DNA of 64,000 nt, from assembly GCA_021768085.1 (NCBI GenBank), contig JAETOJ010000001.1:62001-126000 (forward strand), read 5' to 3'. A program made the position numbers and the translations under genes. Within the stretch, counting starts at the first letter, position 1. Every line of letters begins with the position of its first letter. Below the pieces are notes generated by a model. It was given only the letters and a program-made list of their open reading frames with translations, did not search any database and was not told where the DNA came from. This DNA is from Bacillota bacterium (lineage in GTDB: Bacteria; Bacillota; Clostridia; Oscillospirales; Oscillospiraceae). Positions 48,867 through 57,418 of this stretch are shown piece by piece.

Positions 48867-51273
48867 AGTTAATACTGCTCACAAATCGCACCTCCACTAC
48901 CGTGCCCAGGGCCACCATGGCCCCTTCATCAATGGATTGGCTGGCCCACACCACGTCGGGGTCGTTGTAGTCTACCACACCAGTGGCCCGCATAAAGAGG
49001 CCCAGCTCCTCCAGCTTATTCTTGGTCTGGGTGGGCGTCAGCCCCACCAGGCTGGGCACCGCCACCTGCTCCGTGGGCGCGTCCTCCCCCAGATAGAGCA
49101 CCACCGTGGAGCCGCCGGGGATGGACGCCCCCGCCGCCGGCACCTGTCCCTGCACAATGCTGCCCGTGCCCACCGTACGGCACTCAAAGCCCGCCTTTTG
49201 CAGATTGCCCTTGGCCACCGTCAGCTCCTGGCCGGTCACCTTGGGCATTGGGGTGTCCGGTCCGGCCAGCTCGCCGTCGGAATACTGCCGCTCGATGCCC
49301 ATGTAGTCCAGAATGCCCGCGATGAGCTGGCCCGCCATGGGGGCGGCGATATTGCCGCCGCTGATATAGGTACCCGCCGCCGTCACATTGGATCCGGGGG
49401 CAGAACGCTTGGGGGTGTCGTACACCACCAGCGCCAGCAGCTCGGGATCGTCCGCCGGGGCAAAGCCCATGAAGGAGCACATCACGTCGTCGTTGTTGGG
49501 GTCAATGTTCTTGATGGCGATGTTCTCTGAGGTGCCCGTCTTGCCGCCGATGCGGTAGCCGTTCTGGCTGGCGTTGTGACCCGATCCGTTGGCCACCACG
49601 CTCTCCAGGATGCCCCGCACCTTATCCGACGTGTCCTCGCTGATCACCTGGCGCACCTCGGTGGTCTCATGGTAGAACACAGTGTTCCCATCCCCGTCGG
49701 CGATGGACTGCACCACATAGGGCTGGAGCAGGTGCCCGCCGTTGATGACGGAGGCGAAGGCCATGATCATCTGAAGCGGGGTGACGGCGAAGGTCTGCCC
49801 GAAGGAGGCGGAGGCAATGGACTGCACGCCGGTGGGGCCTTTGAAGGTCTCCTCCTTCCAAAACTGCTGCGTCCCCTCCCCCGCCAGGTCGATGCCAGTG
49901 CTGTCAAAGAGGCCGAAGTCCTCGAAATACTTCCACATGGTATCCGCGCCCAGCCCAAGGCCGATCTTCATCAGCGCCACGTTGCAGGAGTTCTCCACCG
50001 CCTGGGTGAGGGTCTGATCCAGATGGCCCGACTTTTTGTGGCAGTGGGTGGGCTTCAGCCCCGGCCCCGCCGACATGGAGCCGCCGCAGTAGAAGTGGTC
50101 GTTCATGGAAACGGTGCCCTCCTCCAACGCCATCGCCACGGTGATGGGCTTGAACACGGAGCCCGGCTCGTAGGCGTCCGCCAGGGCGCGGTTTCTCATC
50201 TGCTTATCCCAGGCGGCCTTCCACGCGTCGCCGTACTCCTCGCTGTCCTCCCCTTTCTCCGCCGCCACCTCCGCCAGATCCTGCTGTAGATCCTCGTTGA
50301 GGATCTTGGAGTAGTTGTTGGGGTCGAAATCTGGGCTGCTGGCCATGGCCAGCACCGCCCCGGTCTTGGGGTTGATCACCAGGCCGAAGGCCCCGTTCTG
50401 CACGTCGTAGGTCTCGATGCCCTCCTCCAGGGTCTGCTCCAGCATGGCCTGGATCCGCTCGTCCAGGGTGAGGGTCACGTCGCAGCCGTCCTCCGCGTCG
50501 AAGATCATCTCGTAGCCGGAGATCATCTCCATATTTGCGCCGTTCTTGGAGGTCACCACCCGGCCCAGCTCGCCGGACAGCACGTCCTCGTACACCGCCT
50601 CGATGCCCTGGGCGCCCACCTTCCGGTCGCCGCTGTTCTCGTTCTGGGACAGATAGCCCAGCACGTGGGAGCCCACCGAGGAGAAGGGGTAGTACCGCTT
50701 GCTGGAGGGGGTGGGATAGAGCAGGCCGGTGATCCGGTTCTTGCTGGTGAAGGTTCGGACCTTTTCCGCGTCCTCCTCCTCCATCTCGGTCTCCAGCTCG
50801 ATCCAGCCGTTGTCGATCTTCTCCATCTGCTTCCAGAGCCAGTCCTCGTCATAGTCGAAGGTCTCCACCAGCCAATCCACAATGAGCTTCCGCCGGTCGT
50901 AGAGGGCCTGCTTGTAGGCGTCCGGATCCAGCTTCCCCTCCTTGTCCTTGTAGTTCTCCTTCTCCACCGAGTTGTAGAGATCCAGGGGGGACAGGATCAG
51001 CTTGTAGACCGTGGCGGACATGGCCATGGTGCGGCCCTCCCGGTCGTAGATGGCCCCCCGGTTGGCGTTGACGGAGATGCTCTTGGTCTGCTGGATGGCG
51101 GCCTTCTCCTCCCACTGGGCGTGCTCCACGATCTGGAGCTTATAGAGCTGCCCCACCAGGGGGATAAACAGCCCGATCCCCAGCGCCAGCATCAGGGCGA
51201 TGGTGCGCCGGAACAGGCTGCGGTTGCTCCGGCCGTGGTCGCGGCTGCGGGACGTTCGTTTGGGATCCTGCAT
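48844..51273 (-). CDS. ftsI: Class B penicillin-binding transpeptidase with PASTA domains (FtsI/PBP2B/SpoVD type)
   Basis: An 809-residue septal peptidoglycan cross-linking enzyme. An N-terminal membrane anchor is at about 24-45. The dimerisation domain has an unusually charged insert (about 110-170). The transpeptidase motifs are S372-V-F-K375, S-C-N and K578-T-G. Two PASTA domains occupy the last 140 residues. The dcw position indicates a division PBP. SpoVD, its sporulation paralogue, has the same layout, and I cannot tell whether this organism has one or both. ftsL precedes it. Confidence 0.94.
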   Translation of the reverse strand: MQDPKRTSRSRDHGRSNRSLFRRTIALMLALGIGLFIPLVGQLYKLQIVEHAQWEEKAAIQQTKSISVNANRGAIYDREGRTMAMSATVYKLILSPLDLYNSVEKENYKDKEGKLDPDAYKQALYDRRKLIVDWLVETFDYDEDWLWKQMEKIDNGWIELETEMEEEDAEKVRTFTSKNRITGLLYPTPSSKRYYPFSSVGSHVLGYLSQNENSGDRKVGAQGIEAVYEDVLSGELGRVVTSKNGANMEMISGYEMIFDAEDGCDVTLTLDERIQAMLEQTLEEGIETYDVQNGAFGLVINPKTGAVLAMASSPDFDPNNYSKILNEDLQQDLAEVAAEKGEDSEEYGDAWKAAWDKQMRNRALADAYEPGSVFKPITVAMALEEGTVSMNDHFYCGGSMSAGPGLKPTHCHKKSGHLDQTLTQAVENSCNVALMKIGLGLGADTMWKYFEDFGLFDSTGIDLAGEGTQQFWKEETFKGPTGVQSIASASFGQTFAVTPLQMIMAFASVINGGHLLQPYVVQSIADGDGNTVFYHETTEVRQVISEDTSDKVRGILESVVANGSGHNASQNGYRIGGKTGTSENIAIKNIDPNNDDVMCSFMGFAPADDPELLALVVYDTPKRSAPGSNVTAAGTYISGGNIAAPMAGQLIAGILDYMGIERQYSDGELAGPDTPMPKVTGQELTVAKGNLQKAGFECRTVGTGSIVQGQVPAAGASIPGGSTVVLYLGEDAPTEQVAVPSLVGLTPTQTKNKLEELGLFMRATGVVDYNDPDVVWASQSIDEGAMVALGTVVEVRFVSSINYGDDQRQ

Positions 51274-51379
51274 AGGGGTTTACCTCCACAAATATGGGAA
51301 AGAGGGGCGCGGGAAACGTATCATTTCTCGCGCCCCGGCGTCTCTGTCTATGGCAAGTTTATGTGCCCCGCCTGTCCGC

Positions 51380-51952
51380 TTATGACAGCAGATTTGCCAG
51401 ATACTGCTCCGCCCTCTGGAGCAGGGCAGAAAGGCCCTCCCCTGCCCCGTCGTAATACACCACGCTGTCCGGCTCGGACAGATCCAGATAGACCGTCTGC
51501 CCCGCCCGACCCCGCACCATGGAGCCGTTGGACAGAAACTGCTTCTCAATGGCCTCCAGATCGAAGATCAGCTCATACTTGGCTTGGAGCGTCCGGCCCT
51601 CGTCCTGGAGATCGGCCAGCTCGCCCCGCAGCTCCACCATGTCGTTGTTGGCCACCGCCAGCTGGGCGATGCTCACCACCAGCAGCAAGGTGCACACCAG
51701 CACGGCAAATCCCCCCACCACGGCGAAGGGCGCCACGGCGGTCTGGGTGCGCACCTGTACGTCGGGCCGACGGGCCGGACGGCGGCGGGGCTGGATGGAC
51801 GGGCGGACGGCAGGCGACCGACGGCGGACGGTATTGCCGTGAATCCGCTCCCGGCGGGCAGGCTCCGCCCGCAGGGGCTCCTGCTCCACCTCGGGCTGAT
51901 AGGCCACGTTGCCGCTGGTGCGGTATCTTCTGTTTCTCCTCTGCTCTGCCAT
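51380..51952 (-). CDS. ftsL: FtsL-like divisome protein
   Basis: A 190-residue bitopic protein. The N-terminus (1-70) is cytoplasmic and very arginine-rich. One membrane helix is at about 76-100, followed by a leucine-zipper-like coiled coil (M-V-E-L-R-G-E-L-A-D-L-Q-D-E) and a short extracellular tail. FtsL is recognised by topology and by its place between rsmH and the transpeptidase gene rather than by conserved residues. ATG 51952 has AAAGGAG upstream, a little far. It is longer than usual FtsL (about 120) because of the basic N-terminus. Confidence 0.85.
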   Translation of the reverse strand: MAEQRRNRRYRTSGNVAYQPEVEQEPLRAEPARRERIHGNTVRRRSPAVRPSIQPRRRPARRPDVQVRTQTAVAPFAVVGGFAVLVCTLLLVVSIAQLAVANNDMVELRGELADLQDEGRTLQAKYELIFDLEAIEKQFLSNGSMVRGRAGQTVYLDLSEPDSVVYYDGAGEGLSALLQRAEQYLANLLS

Positions 51953-52012
51953 GGGACACGTCTCCTTTGTGTGGCCCCCTGCTTCCCGCCGCACACCCGC
52001 GGGGTTCGGGGT

Positions 52013-52945
52013 TTATAGCTTTTCCGCGATTCGCAGCTTGGCGCTGCGGGCGCGGGGGTTTTCGTTCAGTTCCTCCTCAGAGGCTGTGATGGGCCGCTTG
52101 CCCACCAGCTTCACCCTGGGGGTCTTGCCGCACACGCACACCGGGAAATCCGGCGGGCAGGTGCAGCCCCTGGCCCAATCAGCGAAAGCGGCTTTCACCA
52201 GCCGATCCTCCAGGGAGTGAAACGAGATGACGGCCAGCCGACCCCCGGGATTCAGCAGGGGCAGGACGCCATCCAGCAGCCGCTCCACCTCGCCCAGCTC
52301 GTCGTTCACCGCGATGCGGATGGCCTGGAAGGAGCGCTTGGCGGGGTGCTGCTTCTCCCGCCGGGCCTTGGCGGGCATGGCGGCGCGGATGAGCTCCGCC
52401 AGCTCCCCGGTGGTCTCGATAGGGCGCTCCTCCCGCCGCCGGACGATGGCGGCGGCGATGGGGCCGGAGTACCGCTCCTCCCCGTACTGCCAGAGGATAC
52501 GGCGCAGCTCCTCATAATCCCAGCTGTTCACCACATCCCGGGCGGTGAGGAGGGTGGACTGATCCATGCGCATATCCAACGGCGCGTCCTGGAGGTAGGA
52601 GAACCCCCGGCTGCCGTCGTCCAGCTGGGGGGAGGACACCCCGAAGTCAAACAGCATCCCATCCACCCCGGCAATGCCCAGCCGGGAGAGGATGTCGGGT
52701 AACTCTCCAAAGTTCCCCCGCACCAGGGTCACCCGATCCATCAGCTCCCCAAACCGGGCGGGGGCGGCATCCAGGGCAGCCTTGTCCCGGTCGATGGCGA
52801 TAAGCCGCCCCTTTATGAGCCGCGCTGCGATCTCCCGAGCGTGACCTGCCCGGCCCAAGGTGCCGTCCACGTAGATCCCGTCGGGGTGGATATTCAAACC
52901 GTCCAGGCACTCGTTCAACAGCACCGGCTTGTGGGTGTATTCCAT
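52013..52945 (-). CDS. rsmH: 16S rRNA (cytosine-1402-N4)-methyltransferase
   Basis: A 310-residue SAM-dependent methyltransferase acting on 16S rRNA in the decoding centre. The N-terminal signature H-K-P-V-L-L-N-E-C is followed by the SAM loop D-G-T-L-G-R-A-G-H. D-F-G-V-S-S-P-Q-L-D is the catalytic motif, and R-L-A-V-I-S-F-H-S-L-E-D-R is C-terminal. It starts one base after the mraZ stop, the standard mraZ-rsmH pair. Confidence 0.97.
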   Translation of the reverse strand: MEYTHKPVLLNECLDGLNIHPDGIYVDGTLGRAGHAREIAARLIKGRLIAIDRDKAALDAAPARFGELMDRVTLVRGNFGELPDILSRLGIAGVDGMLFDFGVSSPQLDDGSRGFSYLQDAPLDMRMDQSTLLTARDVVNSWDYEELRRILWQYGEERYSGPIAAAIVRRREERPIETTGELAELIRAAMPAKARREKQHPAKRSFQAIRIAVNDELGEVERLLDGVLPLLNPGGRLAVISFHSLEDRLVKAAFADWARGCTCPPDFPVCVCGKTPRVKLVGKRPITASEEELNENPRARSAKLRIAEKL

Positions 52946-52946
52946 A

Positions 52947-53363
52947 TCAAATCCCCAGGTTCTTCATCAGGTTGGCGATGGTTTCGGGGTTGAGCTGCTG
53001 GCGGGTCTTGGCCTTCCAGTTCTCCGCGCTCCAGATCTGGGCCCGGTCGTTGTTGCCCGTCACCACCACGTCCTTGTCGATCTTGGCGTAATCCTTCAGG
53101 TAGGAGGGGATCTGGAACCGCCATTGCTTGTCCACCTCGCACAGTTGTGCGCTGGCAAAGAACAGATCCATGGCCGCCGCATCGGTGGTGGACAGCTCGG
53201 ACACCCTGGCCCGGAGCTTGTCCCACGTCTCCATGGGGTAGAGCGTCAGATTCTCCTTCACCCCCACCGCCAAGTAAAAGGCGGTGCCTAACTTGTCTCG
53301 CAGCTTGGAGGGCACGATGAGACGGCCGGCGGCGTCAATGCTGTGTTCATAGGTGCCGGTCAT
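52947..53363 (-). CDS. mraZ: Transcriptional regulator MraZ
   Basis: A 138-residue AbrB-fold DNA-binding protein with two tandem SpoVT/AbrB-like repeats (D-A-A-G-R-L-I-V-P-S-K-L-R and its second half near residue 90). It forms a ring that binds phased short direct repeats in front of the dcw operon and represses it. Four TGGAG repeats lie in its leader. It is the first gene of the cluster; its own promoter is at 53428-53456. Confidence 0.96.
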   Translation of the reverse strand: MTGTYEHSIDAAGRLIVPSKLRDKLGTAFYLAVGVKENLTLYPMETWDKLRARVSELSTTDAAAMDLFFASAQLCEVDKQWRFQIPSYLKDYAKIDKDVVVTGNNDRAQIWSAENWKAKTRQQLNPETIANLMKNLGI

Positions 53364-53371
53364 CTCTTTCC

Positions 53372-53417
53372 CTCCAATCTACTCCATGAAATAGATAATT
53401 TCCTCCATTTCACTCCA
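53372..53417 (-). promoter_or_regulatory. Phased TGGAG direct repeats, probable MraZ operator
   Basis: On the minus strand TGGAG occurs at 53372-53376, 53382-53386, 53403-53407 and 53413-53417, that is with periods of 10, 21 and 10 bp. MraZ operators elsewhere are TGGGN-like repeats with a 10-bp period located between promoter and gene, as here. Confidence 0.68.
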
Positions 53418-53427
53418 TTGTGCTCTC

Positions 53428-53456
53428 AGTATACTCTACCCCCCAGGAAAAAGCAA
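53428..53456 (-). promoter_or_regulatory. Promoter of the mraZ (dcw) operon
   Basis: On the minus strand TTGCTT (53451-53456), 17-bp spacer, TATACT (53428-53433). The TGGAG boxes lie directly downstream of the start point. Confidence 0.68.
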
Positions 53457-53581
53457 GAACTTTTTTCCGTCCGAATTGGCTTTTTTTGGCTATTATAAAC
53501 CATTTGTTCGCACAAACATTTGTTTTATGCAGTCTCGATCCATCCGTTCCGGTCCGCCCTTTTTCTGAAATTGTGCGCAAA

Positions 53582-53613
53582 AAAGCCCGCCGTGTCCATA
53601 CACGACGGGCTTT
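53582..53613 (-). terminator. Terminator after the coiled-coil protein operon
   Basis: A 14-bp stem (53582-53595 with 53600-53613) with one mismatch is followed on the minus strand by T6. It ends transcription of the uvrC-rsmD-coaD-coiled-coil unit before the dcw promoter. Between 53457 and 53581 I see no gene. Confidence 0.8.
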
Positions 53614-53652
53614 CCTCTATTTTTGTTGTCCCATATTTTGGGTCTTATACTA

Positions 53653-53807
53653 ATTCTTCATAAAACGGTGAAACCGTTTTATGGGGCCGCGGCACGCGGC
53701 CCCACGGCGAAGCCGTCAAGAATGTTGTCAATACTTTTCTTGGCGCGACGCAGGCGCGGCGGCGCGAAGCGCCGCGATAAAAAGGTTTTAACCTTTTTAT
53801 CAAGAAA
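53653..53807. repeat. Cluster of five perfect hairpins in two TTCTT/AAGAA-bounded modules
   Basis: Stems: 53659-53669/53673-53683 (11 bp), 53683-53691/53695-53703 (9 bp), 53704-53708/53712-53716 (5 bp), 53759-53765/53769-53775 (7 bp) and 53776-53787/53790-53801 (12 bp). The last two are enclosed by TTTCTTG (53736-53742) and CAAGAAA (53801-53807). No coding potential is seen; it is a mobile palindromic element or RNA-processing site. Confidence 0.72.
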
Positions 53808-53812
53808 CAGTA

Positions 53813-54334
53813 TTACTCATCGGCCTCGGCGTCGTACATCCTGCTGCCCCCGGAGGAGGAGCCCCCGCCCCCAGTAGAACCCATACCGGAGCGGAACTGG
53901 TTGTGCACCTGACGCATCTCCGCGTGGGCAGCAGCCAGGGCATCCTCCGTGCGGCGCAACAGATCTACGCAGTACTCATTAGTCTCTCGGCAGGTTTTTT
54001 TGGCCTCCTCCTCGGCGTGGGCCACGATCTCCCGGGCCTTTTGCCGGGCCTGGTTCATCACGGGGGCCTCGCTCACCATCTGGTTGGCCTCGATCTCGGC
54101 CCGCTTGCGGATCTCCTCCGCCTCCCGCTTGGCCGTGGCGATATACTCGTTCCGGGCGCTGAGGATCTTCCGGGCCTCGGCCAGATCCACCGGAAGCTGC
54201 TTCTTGGCGTCCTCAATGAGATCCAGCGCCTTATCCCGGTCGATCACACACTTGTCCCCACTGAACGCAGCGTTCTTCGCCTCGTCAATCATGTCGAACA
54301 GCATATCCAGCAGTTCGTCTACGGCAGTCGCCAT
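53813..54334 (-). CDS. Coiled-coil protein of the DivIVA/V-ATPase-H-like type
   Basis: A 173-residue protein. From residue 1 to about 145 it is helical and rich in Ala/Glu/Arg, with heptads such as A-K-R-E-A-E-E-I-R-K-R-A-E-I-E-A-N. The tail S-T-G-G-G-G-S-S-S-G-G is flexible. Start ATG 54334 is preceded by AAAGGAG. It follows coaD on the same strand. In Clostridia such genes beside coaD are often annotated as ATPase-like or DivIVA-like. The function is unknown; cytoskeletal or polar scaffolding is a guess. Confidence 0.75.
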   Translation of the reverse strand: MATAVDELLDMLFDMIDEAKNAAFSGDKCVIDRDKALDLIEDAKKQLPVDLAEARKILSARNEYIATAKREAEEIRKRAEIEANQMVSEAPVMNQARQKAREIVAHAEEEAKKTCRETNEYCVDLLRRTEDALAAAHAEMRQVHNQFRSGMGSTGGGGSSSGGSRMYDAEADE

Positions 54335-54379
54335 ATCTTGGGTCCTCTCCTTTATCAATGGGTTGCAAACGGGAAACGG

Positions 54380-54880
54380 TCAGCCCTCCTGGGGGGCGGC
54401 ACCCGCCACCTTGGCGCGTACCTCCTCGATGATCTGCCGGGGCACAAAGTCGGACAGATCCGCCCCGTACCGGGCCATCTCCTTCACCACCGTGGAGCTG
54501 AGGAAGGCATATTTGGGCCGAGTATACAAAAACACCGTGTCCAGCTTGGCGTTCAGCTTGGCATTGATCATGGCCATCTGGATCTCCGACTCGTAGTCGG
54601 ACACCGCCCGCAGCCCCTTTACCAGCACTCGGGAGCGGTTCTTCCGGGCATACTCCGCCACCAGCTCCCGGGAGCAGTCCACTTTTACGTTGGGCAAATC
54701 CTCCGTTACCCGCCGGATCAGCTCCACTCGCTCCTCCGGGGAGAATAGGCCGGAATCCTTGGCGGAATTTACGCTGACGCACACGATCAGCTCATCAAAA
54801 ATGGCGGCGGCCCGCTTAATGACGTCCAGGTGGCCCAGGGTCACCGGGTCGAAGCTGCCGGGGTAGATGGCGCGTCTCAT
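54380..54880 (-). CDS. coaD: Phosphopantetheine adenylyltransferase
   Basis: A 166-residue nucleotidyltransferase in coenzyme A synthesis. It joins 4'-phosphopantetheine and ATP to dephospho-CoA. The motif G-S-F-D-P-V-T-L-G-H (8-17) is diagnostic, and R-G-L-R-A-type binding residues appear as K-G-L-R-A-V-S-D-Y near 88. S-S-T-V-V-K-E is C-terminal. It overlaps rsmD by 4 bases, the usual Firmicute pair. Confidence 0.97.
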   Translation of the reverse strand: MRRAIYPGSFDPVTLGHLDVIKRAAAIFDELIVCVSVNSAKDSGLFSPEERVELIRRVTEDLPNVKVDCSRELVAEYARKNRSRVLVKGLRAVSDYESEIQMAMINAKLNAKLDTVFLYTRPKYAFLSSTVVKEMARYGADLSDFVPRQIIEEVRAKVAGAAPQEG

Positions 54881-55428
54881 GGGCTTGTCCTCCTGCGGTA
54901 CAGGGTGAATTTGATCTTCCCATAGCGGTACTCCCTCCCCTTCTCATAGGGGGTGGGAAGCTCCGGCAAGCGGTGATCCGCCGGACTTTCGCAAACCATT
55001 ATACCATGTTCTACCACAATGTCAATCGCCGCAATGAGCTCCAGTGCCCGTTCCAGGTTCCCCGAGGCGTAAGGGGGATCCAGGAATACCAGCCCGTACT
55101 TCTCCCGGCACCGGTTGAGATAGGCGGCGAAATCCTTCCCGTGGCAGGCGCAACGTCCCTCAAAGCCGCAGGTGCGGATATTTTTCCGCACCACCTCCAG
55201 CGCCTTGGGGGCGCTGTCCACAAAGTCGCAGAAGGCCGCCCCCCGGCTCAGGCACTCAATGCCCAGCTGGCCGGTACCGGCAAACAGATCCAGCACCCGC
55301 CTGCCCTCGATGTCAAACTGGATGGCGCTGAACAGCCCCTCCTTCACCCGGTCGGTGGTGGGCCGGGTGTCCAGCCCGGGCAGCTCCGCCAGCCGCCGCC
55401 CCCGGGCGGTCCCCGTGATCACTCTCAT
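54877..55428 (-). CDS. rsmD: 16S rRNA (guanine-966-N2)-methyltransferase
   Basis: A 183-residue methyltransferase. The SAM-binding motif is V-L-D-L-F-A-G-T-G-Q-L-G-I-E near 46-59, and the catalytic F-L-D-P-P-Y is near 116. The N-terminal R-V-I-T-G-T-A-R-G-R-R-L is the family hallmark. Its start overlaps the end of uvrC and its stop overlaps coaD. Confidence 0.95.
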   Translation of the reverse strand: MRVITGTARGRRLAELPGLDTRPTTDRVKEGLFSAIQFDIEGRRVLDLFAGTGQLGIECLSRGAAFCDFVDSAPKALEVVRKNIRTCGFEGRCACHGKDFAAYLNRCREKYGLVFLDPPYASGNLERALELIAAIDIVVEHGIMVCESPADHRLPELPTPYEKGREYRYGKIKFTLYRRRTSP

Positions 55429-57272
55429 GGCGTTTCCTCCTGTTCTGTCTCCGCCTGCCCGGGGTGGAAGTGCAGATAGACCGCCTGAGCGGTATTCCTC
55501 GGCACCACCGCCGTCAGCTCCTCCAGCGAGGCCGCCCGTACCGCCTTCACGCTCTTGAACGCCTTCAAAAGTTGGGCCTTCCGGGCAGGTCCCACCCCGG
55601 GGACGCCGTCCAGCGCCGAGCCCTTCAGATGCCCCGCCTGCTGCTGCCGGTGGAACTCAATGGCAAAACGGTGGGTCTCCTCCTGGATGCGGCCGATCAT
55701 GGCGAACAGGGCCTGGTTGGACTGGATGCCGATCTCCCGGCCGTCCCCGGCCTGGAGGGCCCGGGTGCGGTGGCGGTTGTCCTTCACCATGCCATAGGCC
55801 GGGATGTCGCCTAAGCCCAGCTTGTCCAGCGCCTCCCGGGCCGCCCTCACCTGCCCCGCGCCACCGTCGATGAGCAGCAGGTCGGGCCTGTCGGCAAATT
55901 TTTCGTCCCCGTCCAGCCAGCGCCGGAACCGCCGCTCCACCACCTGCTCCATGGAGGCGTAGTCGTCGGCGTGGGGCATATCCTTCAGCTTGAAATGGCG
56001 GTAGTCCCGCTTCAGCGGCCTGCCGTCGATGTGGACGGTCATAGACGCCACAATATCCGAGCTGCCCGTGTTGGAGATGTCGAAGGCCTCGACCCGGTGG
56101 GGCGGCTCCTCCAGCCCCAGCAGAACACCCAGGGCCTCGGTGAGCTTGGAACGGCGCTCCTCCGCCGTGGTGGCCCGGAGCACCTCCTCGGCGGCGTTCT
56201 CGTTGGCCAGGCGCACCAGCTCCATCTTGGCCCCCCGCTGGGGGGTGAGCACCTCTACCTTTCGGCCCACCGCCTCGGTGAGCATCCGGGCCAGCTCCAC
56301 CTGCTCGTCGATGTCGCAGGGGAGCAGGATCTGCCGGGGGAGCTGGCCCCGCCCGCCGTAATATTGGGCCGCCAGGGTGGAGACGGTGGTTTGCTCATCC
56401 TCCATGGGAATGCCCAGCAGCTCCCAGTCCTTGGCCGCCAGCTCGCCGCCGATATAGTGCAGCACCACAAAGCAGCTCTTGGCCTCCCCCCGATGGTAGC
56501 CCACCACGTCGGTGTCCGCCAGGGATCCCGCCACCGCCTTCTGCCGGGTGGACAGCAGTTGGATGGCCCGTATGCGATCCCGGAGCTGGGCGGCCTTCTC
56601 AAACCGCAGCTCCTCCGCCGCCAGATCCATCTCCGCCGTCAGTTCGTCCACCACCTCGTCCAGCCGCCCCTCCAGCAGCCGCACCGCCTGGTCGATGGAG
56701 CGCTTGTACTGGGACTGATCCATCTCGGGGCGGCAGTAGCCATCGCACACACCCATGTGGAAGTTGAGGCAGGGCCGCTCCTTCCCGATGTCCTTGGGGA
56801 ACTTCCGGCGGCAGGCGGGCAGGCGCAGGGCCTCCCGCAGGGCGTCGATGATCCCCTGGCTGGCAAACCGGGAGCCGTAGGGGCCGAAATACCGCGCCCC
56901 GTCGTCCTCCGCACGGGCGGCCAGGGAAAATCTCGGGTAGTCCCCCGGGGACAGCCGGATGTAGGGGAAGCCCTTGCTGTCCTTGAGCAGAATATTATAT
57001 CGGGGCTGGTGCCGCTTGATGAGGGCGCACTCCAGCACCAGGGCCTCGAATTCCGACTGCACCACGATCACGTCGAAGTGGTCGATCTGACTCACCATGG
57101 CCCGGGTCTTTTCGTTGTGCCGGGACTGATCCTGGAAATACTGGCTCACCCGGTTTTTCAGCGCCTTTGCCTTGCCCACGTAGATGACCTCGCTGGCGGC
57201 GTTCTGCATGATGTATACACCGGGCTTCAGCGGCAGCGCGTGGGCCTTGTCCCGCAGTTCATCGAATGTCAA
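55425..57272 (-). CDS. uvrC: Excinuclease ABC subunit C
   Basis: A 615-residue nuclease that makes the dual incision in nucleotide-excision repair. The GIY-YIG domain (residues 14-90) has G-V-Y-I-M and I-Y-V-G-K-A-K-A-L-K-N-R-V. A UVR domain is near 200-235 and an RNase-H-like endonuclease domain with E-A-F-D-I-S-N near 390. The C-terminal tandem helix-hairpin-helix is present. Length and order are complete. It leads into rsmD. Confidence 0.97.
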   Translation of the reverse strand: MTFDELRDKAHALPLKPGVYIMQNAASEVIYVGKAKALKNRVSQYFQDQSRHNEKTRAMVSQIDHFDVIVVQSEFEALVLECALIKRHQPRYNILLKDSKGFPYIRLSPGDYPRFSLAARAEDDGARYFGPYGSRFASQGIIDALREALRLPACRRKFPKDIGKERPCLNFHMGVCDGYCRPEMDQSQYKRSIDQAVRLLEGRLDEVVDELTAEMDLAAEELRFEKAAQLRDRIRAIQLLSTRQKAVAGSLADTDVVGYHRGEAKSCFVVLHYIGGELAAKDWELLGIPMEDEQTTVSTLAAQYYGGRGQLPRQILLPCDIDEQVELARMLTEAVGRKVEVLTPQRGAKMELVRLANENAAEEVLRATTAEERRSKLTEALGVLLGLEEPPHRVEAFDISNTGSSDIVASMTVHIDGRPLKRDYRHFKLKDMPHADDYASMEQVVERRFRRWLDGDEKFADRPDLLLIDGGAGQVRAAREALDKLGLGDIPAYGMVKDNRHRTRALQAGDGREIGIQSNQALFAMIGRIQEETHRFAIEFHRQQQAGHLKGSALDGVPGVGPARKAQLLKAFKSVKAVRAASLEELTAVVPRNTAQAVYLHFHPGQAETEQEETP

Positions 57273-57290
57273 AGAGAGTCACCTCCTGCA

Positions 57291-57381
57291 CTGGAGCCCC
57301 GCAAAGCCGACCTTCAGGCTTTGTGGGGAAAGGAGCCGCAGCGAAATGAGCGAGCTTTCGCCGCAAGGCGGAAGCGAGGGA
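57291..57381 (+). repeat. Dispersed hairpin repeat, copy B
   Basis: Its reverse complement closely matches 47218-47304. A 12-bp stem (CCCCGCAAAGCC with GGCTTTGTGGGG) and a CTTTCGCC/GGCGGAAG stem are visible. It lies in the gap between the uvrC start and the HPr gene stop. Confidence 0.75.
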
Positions 57382-57418
57382 TATGGAGCTTGCGGCGACG
57401 CCGTCGCGCTTCTTATGA

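Noticed and set aside
53505-53535. GTTCG/CAAAC motifs upstream of mraZ as a LexA box
   Set aside because: They do not form the inverted GAAC-N4-GTTC arrangement expected in Firmicutes.
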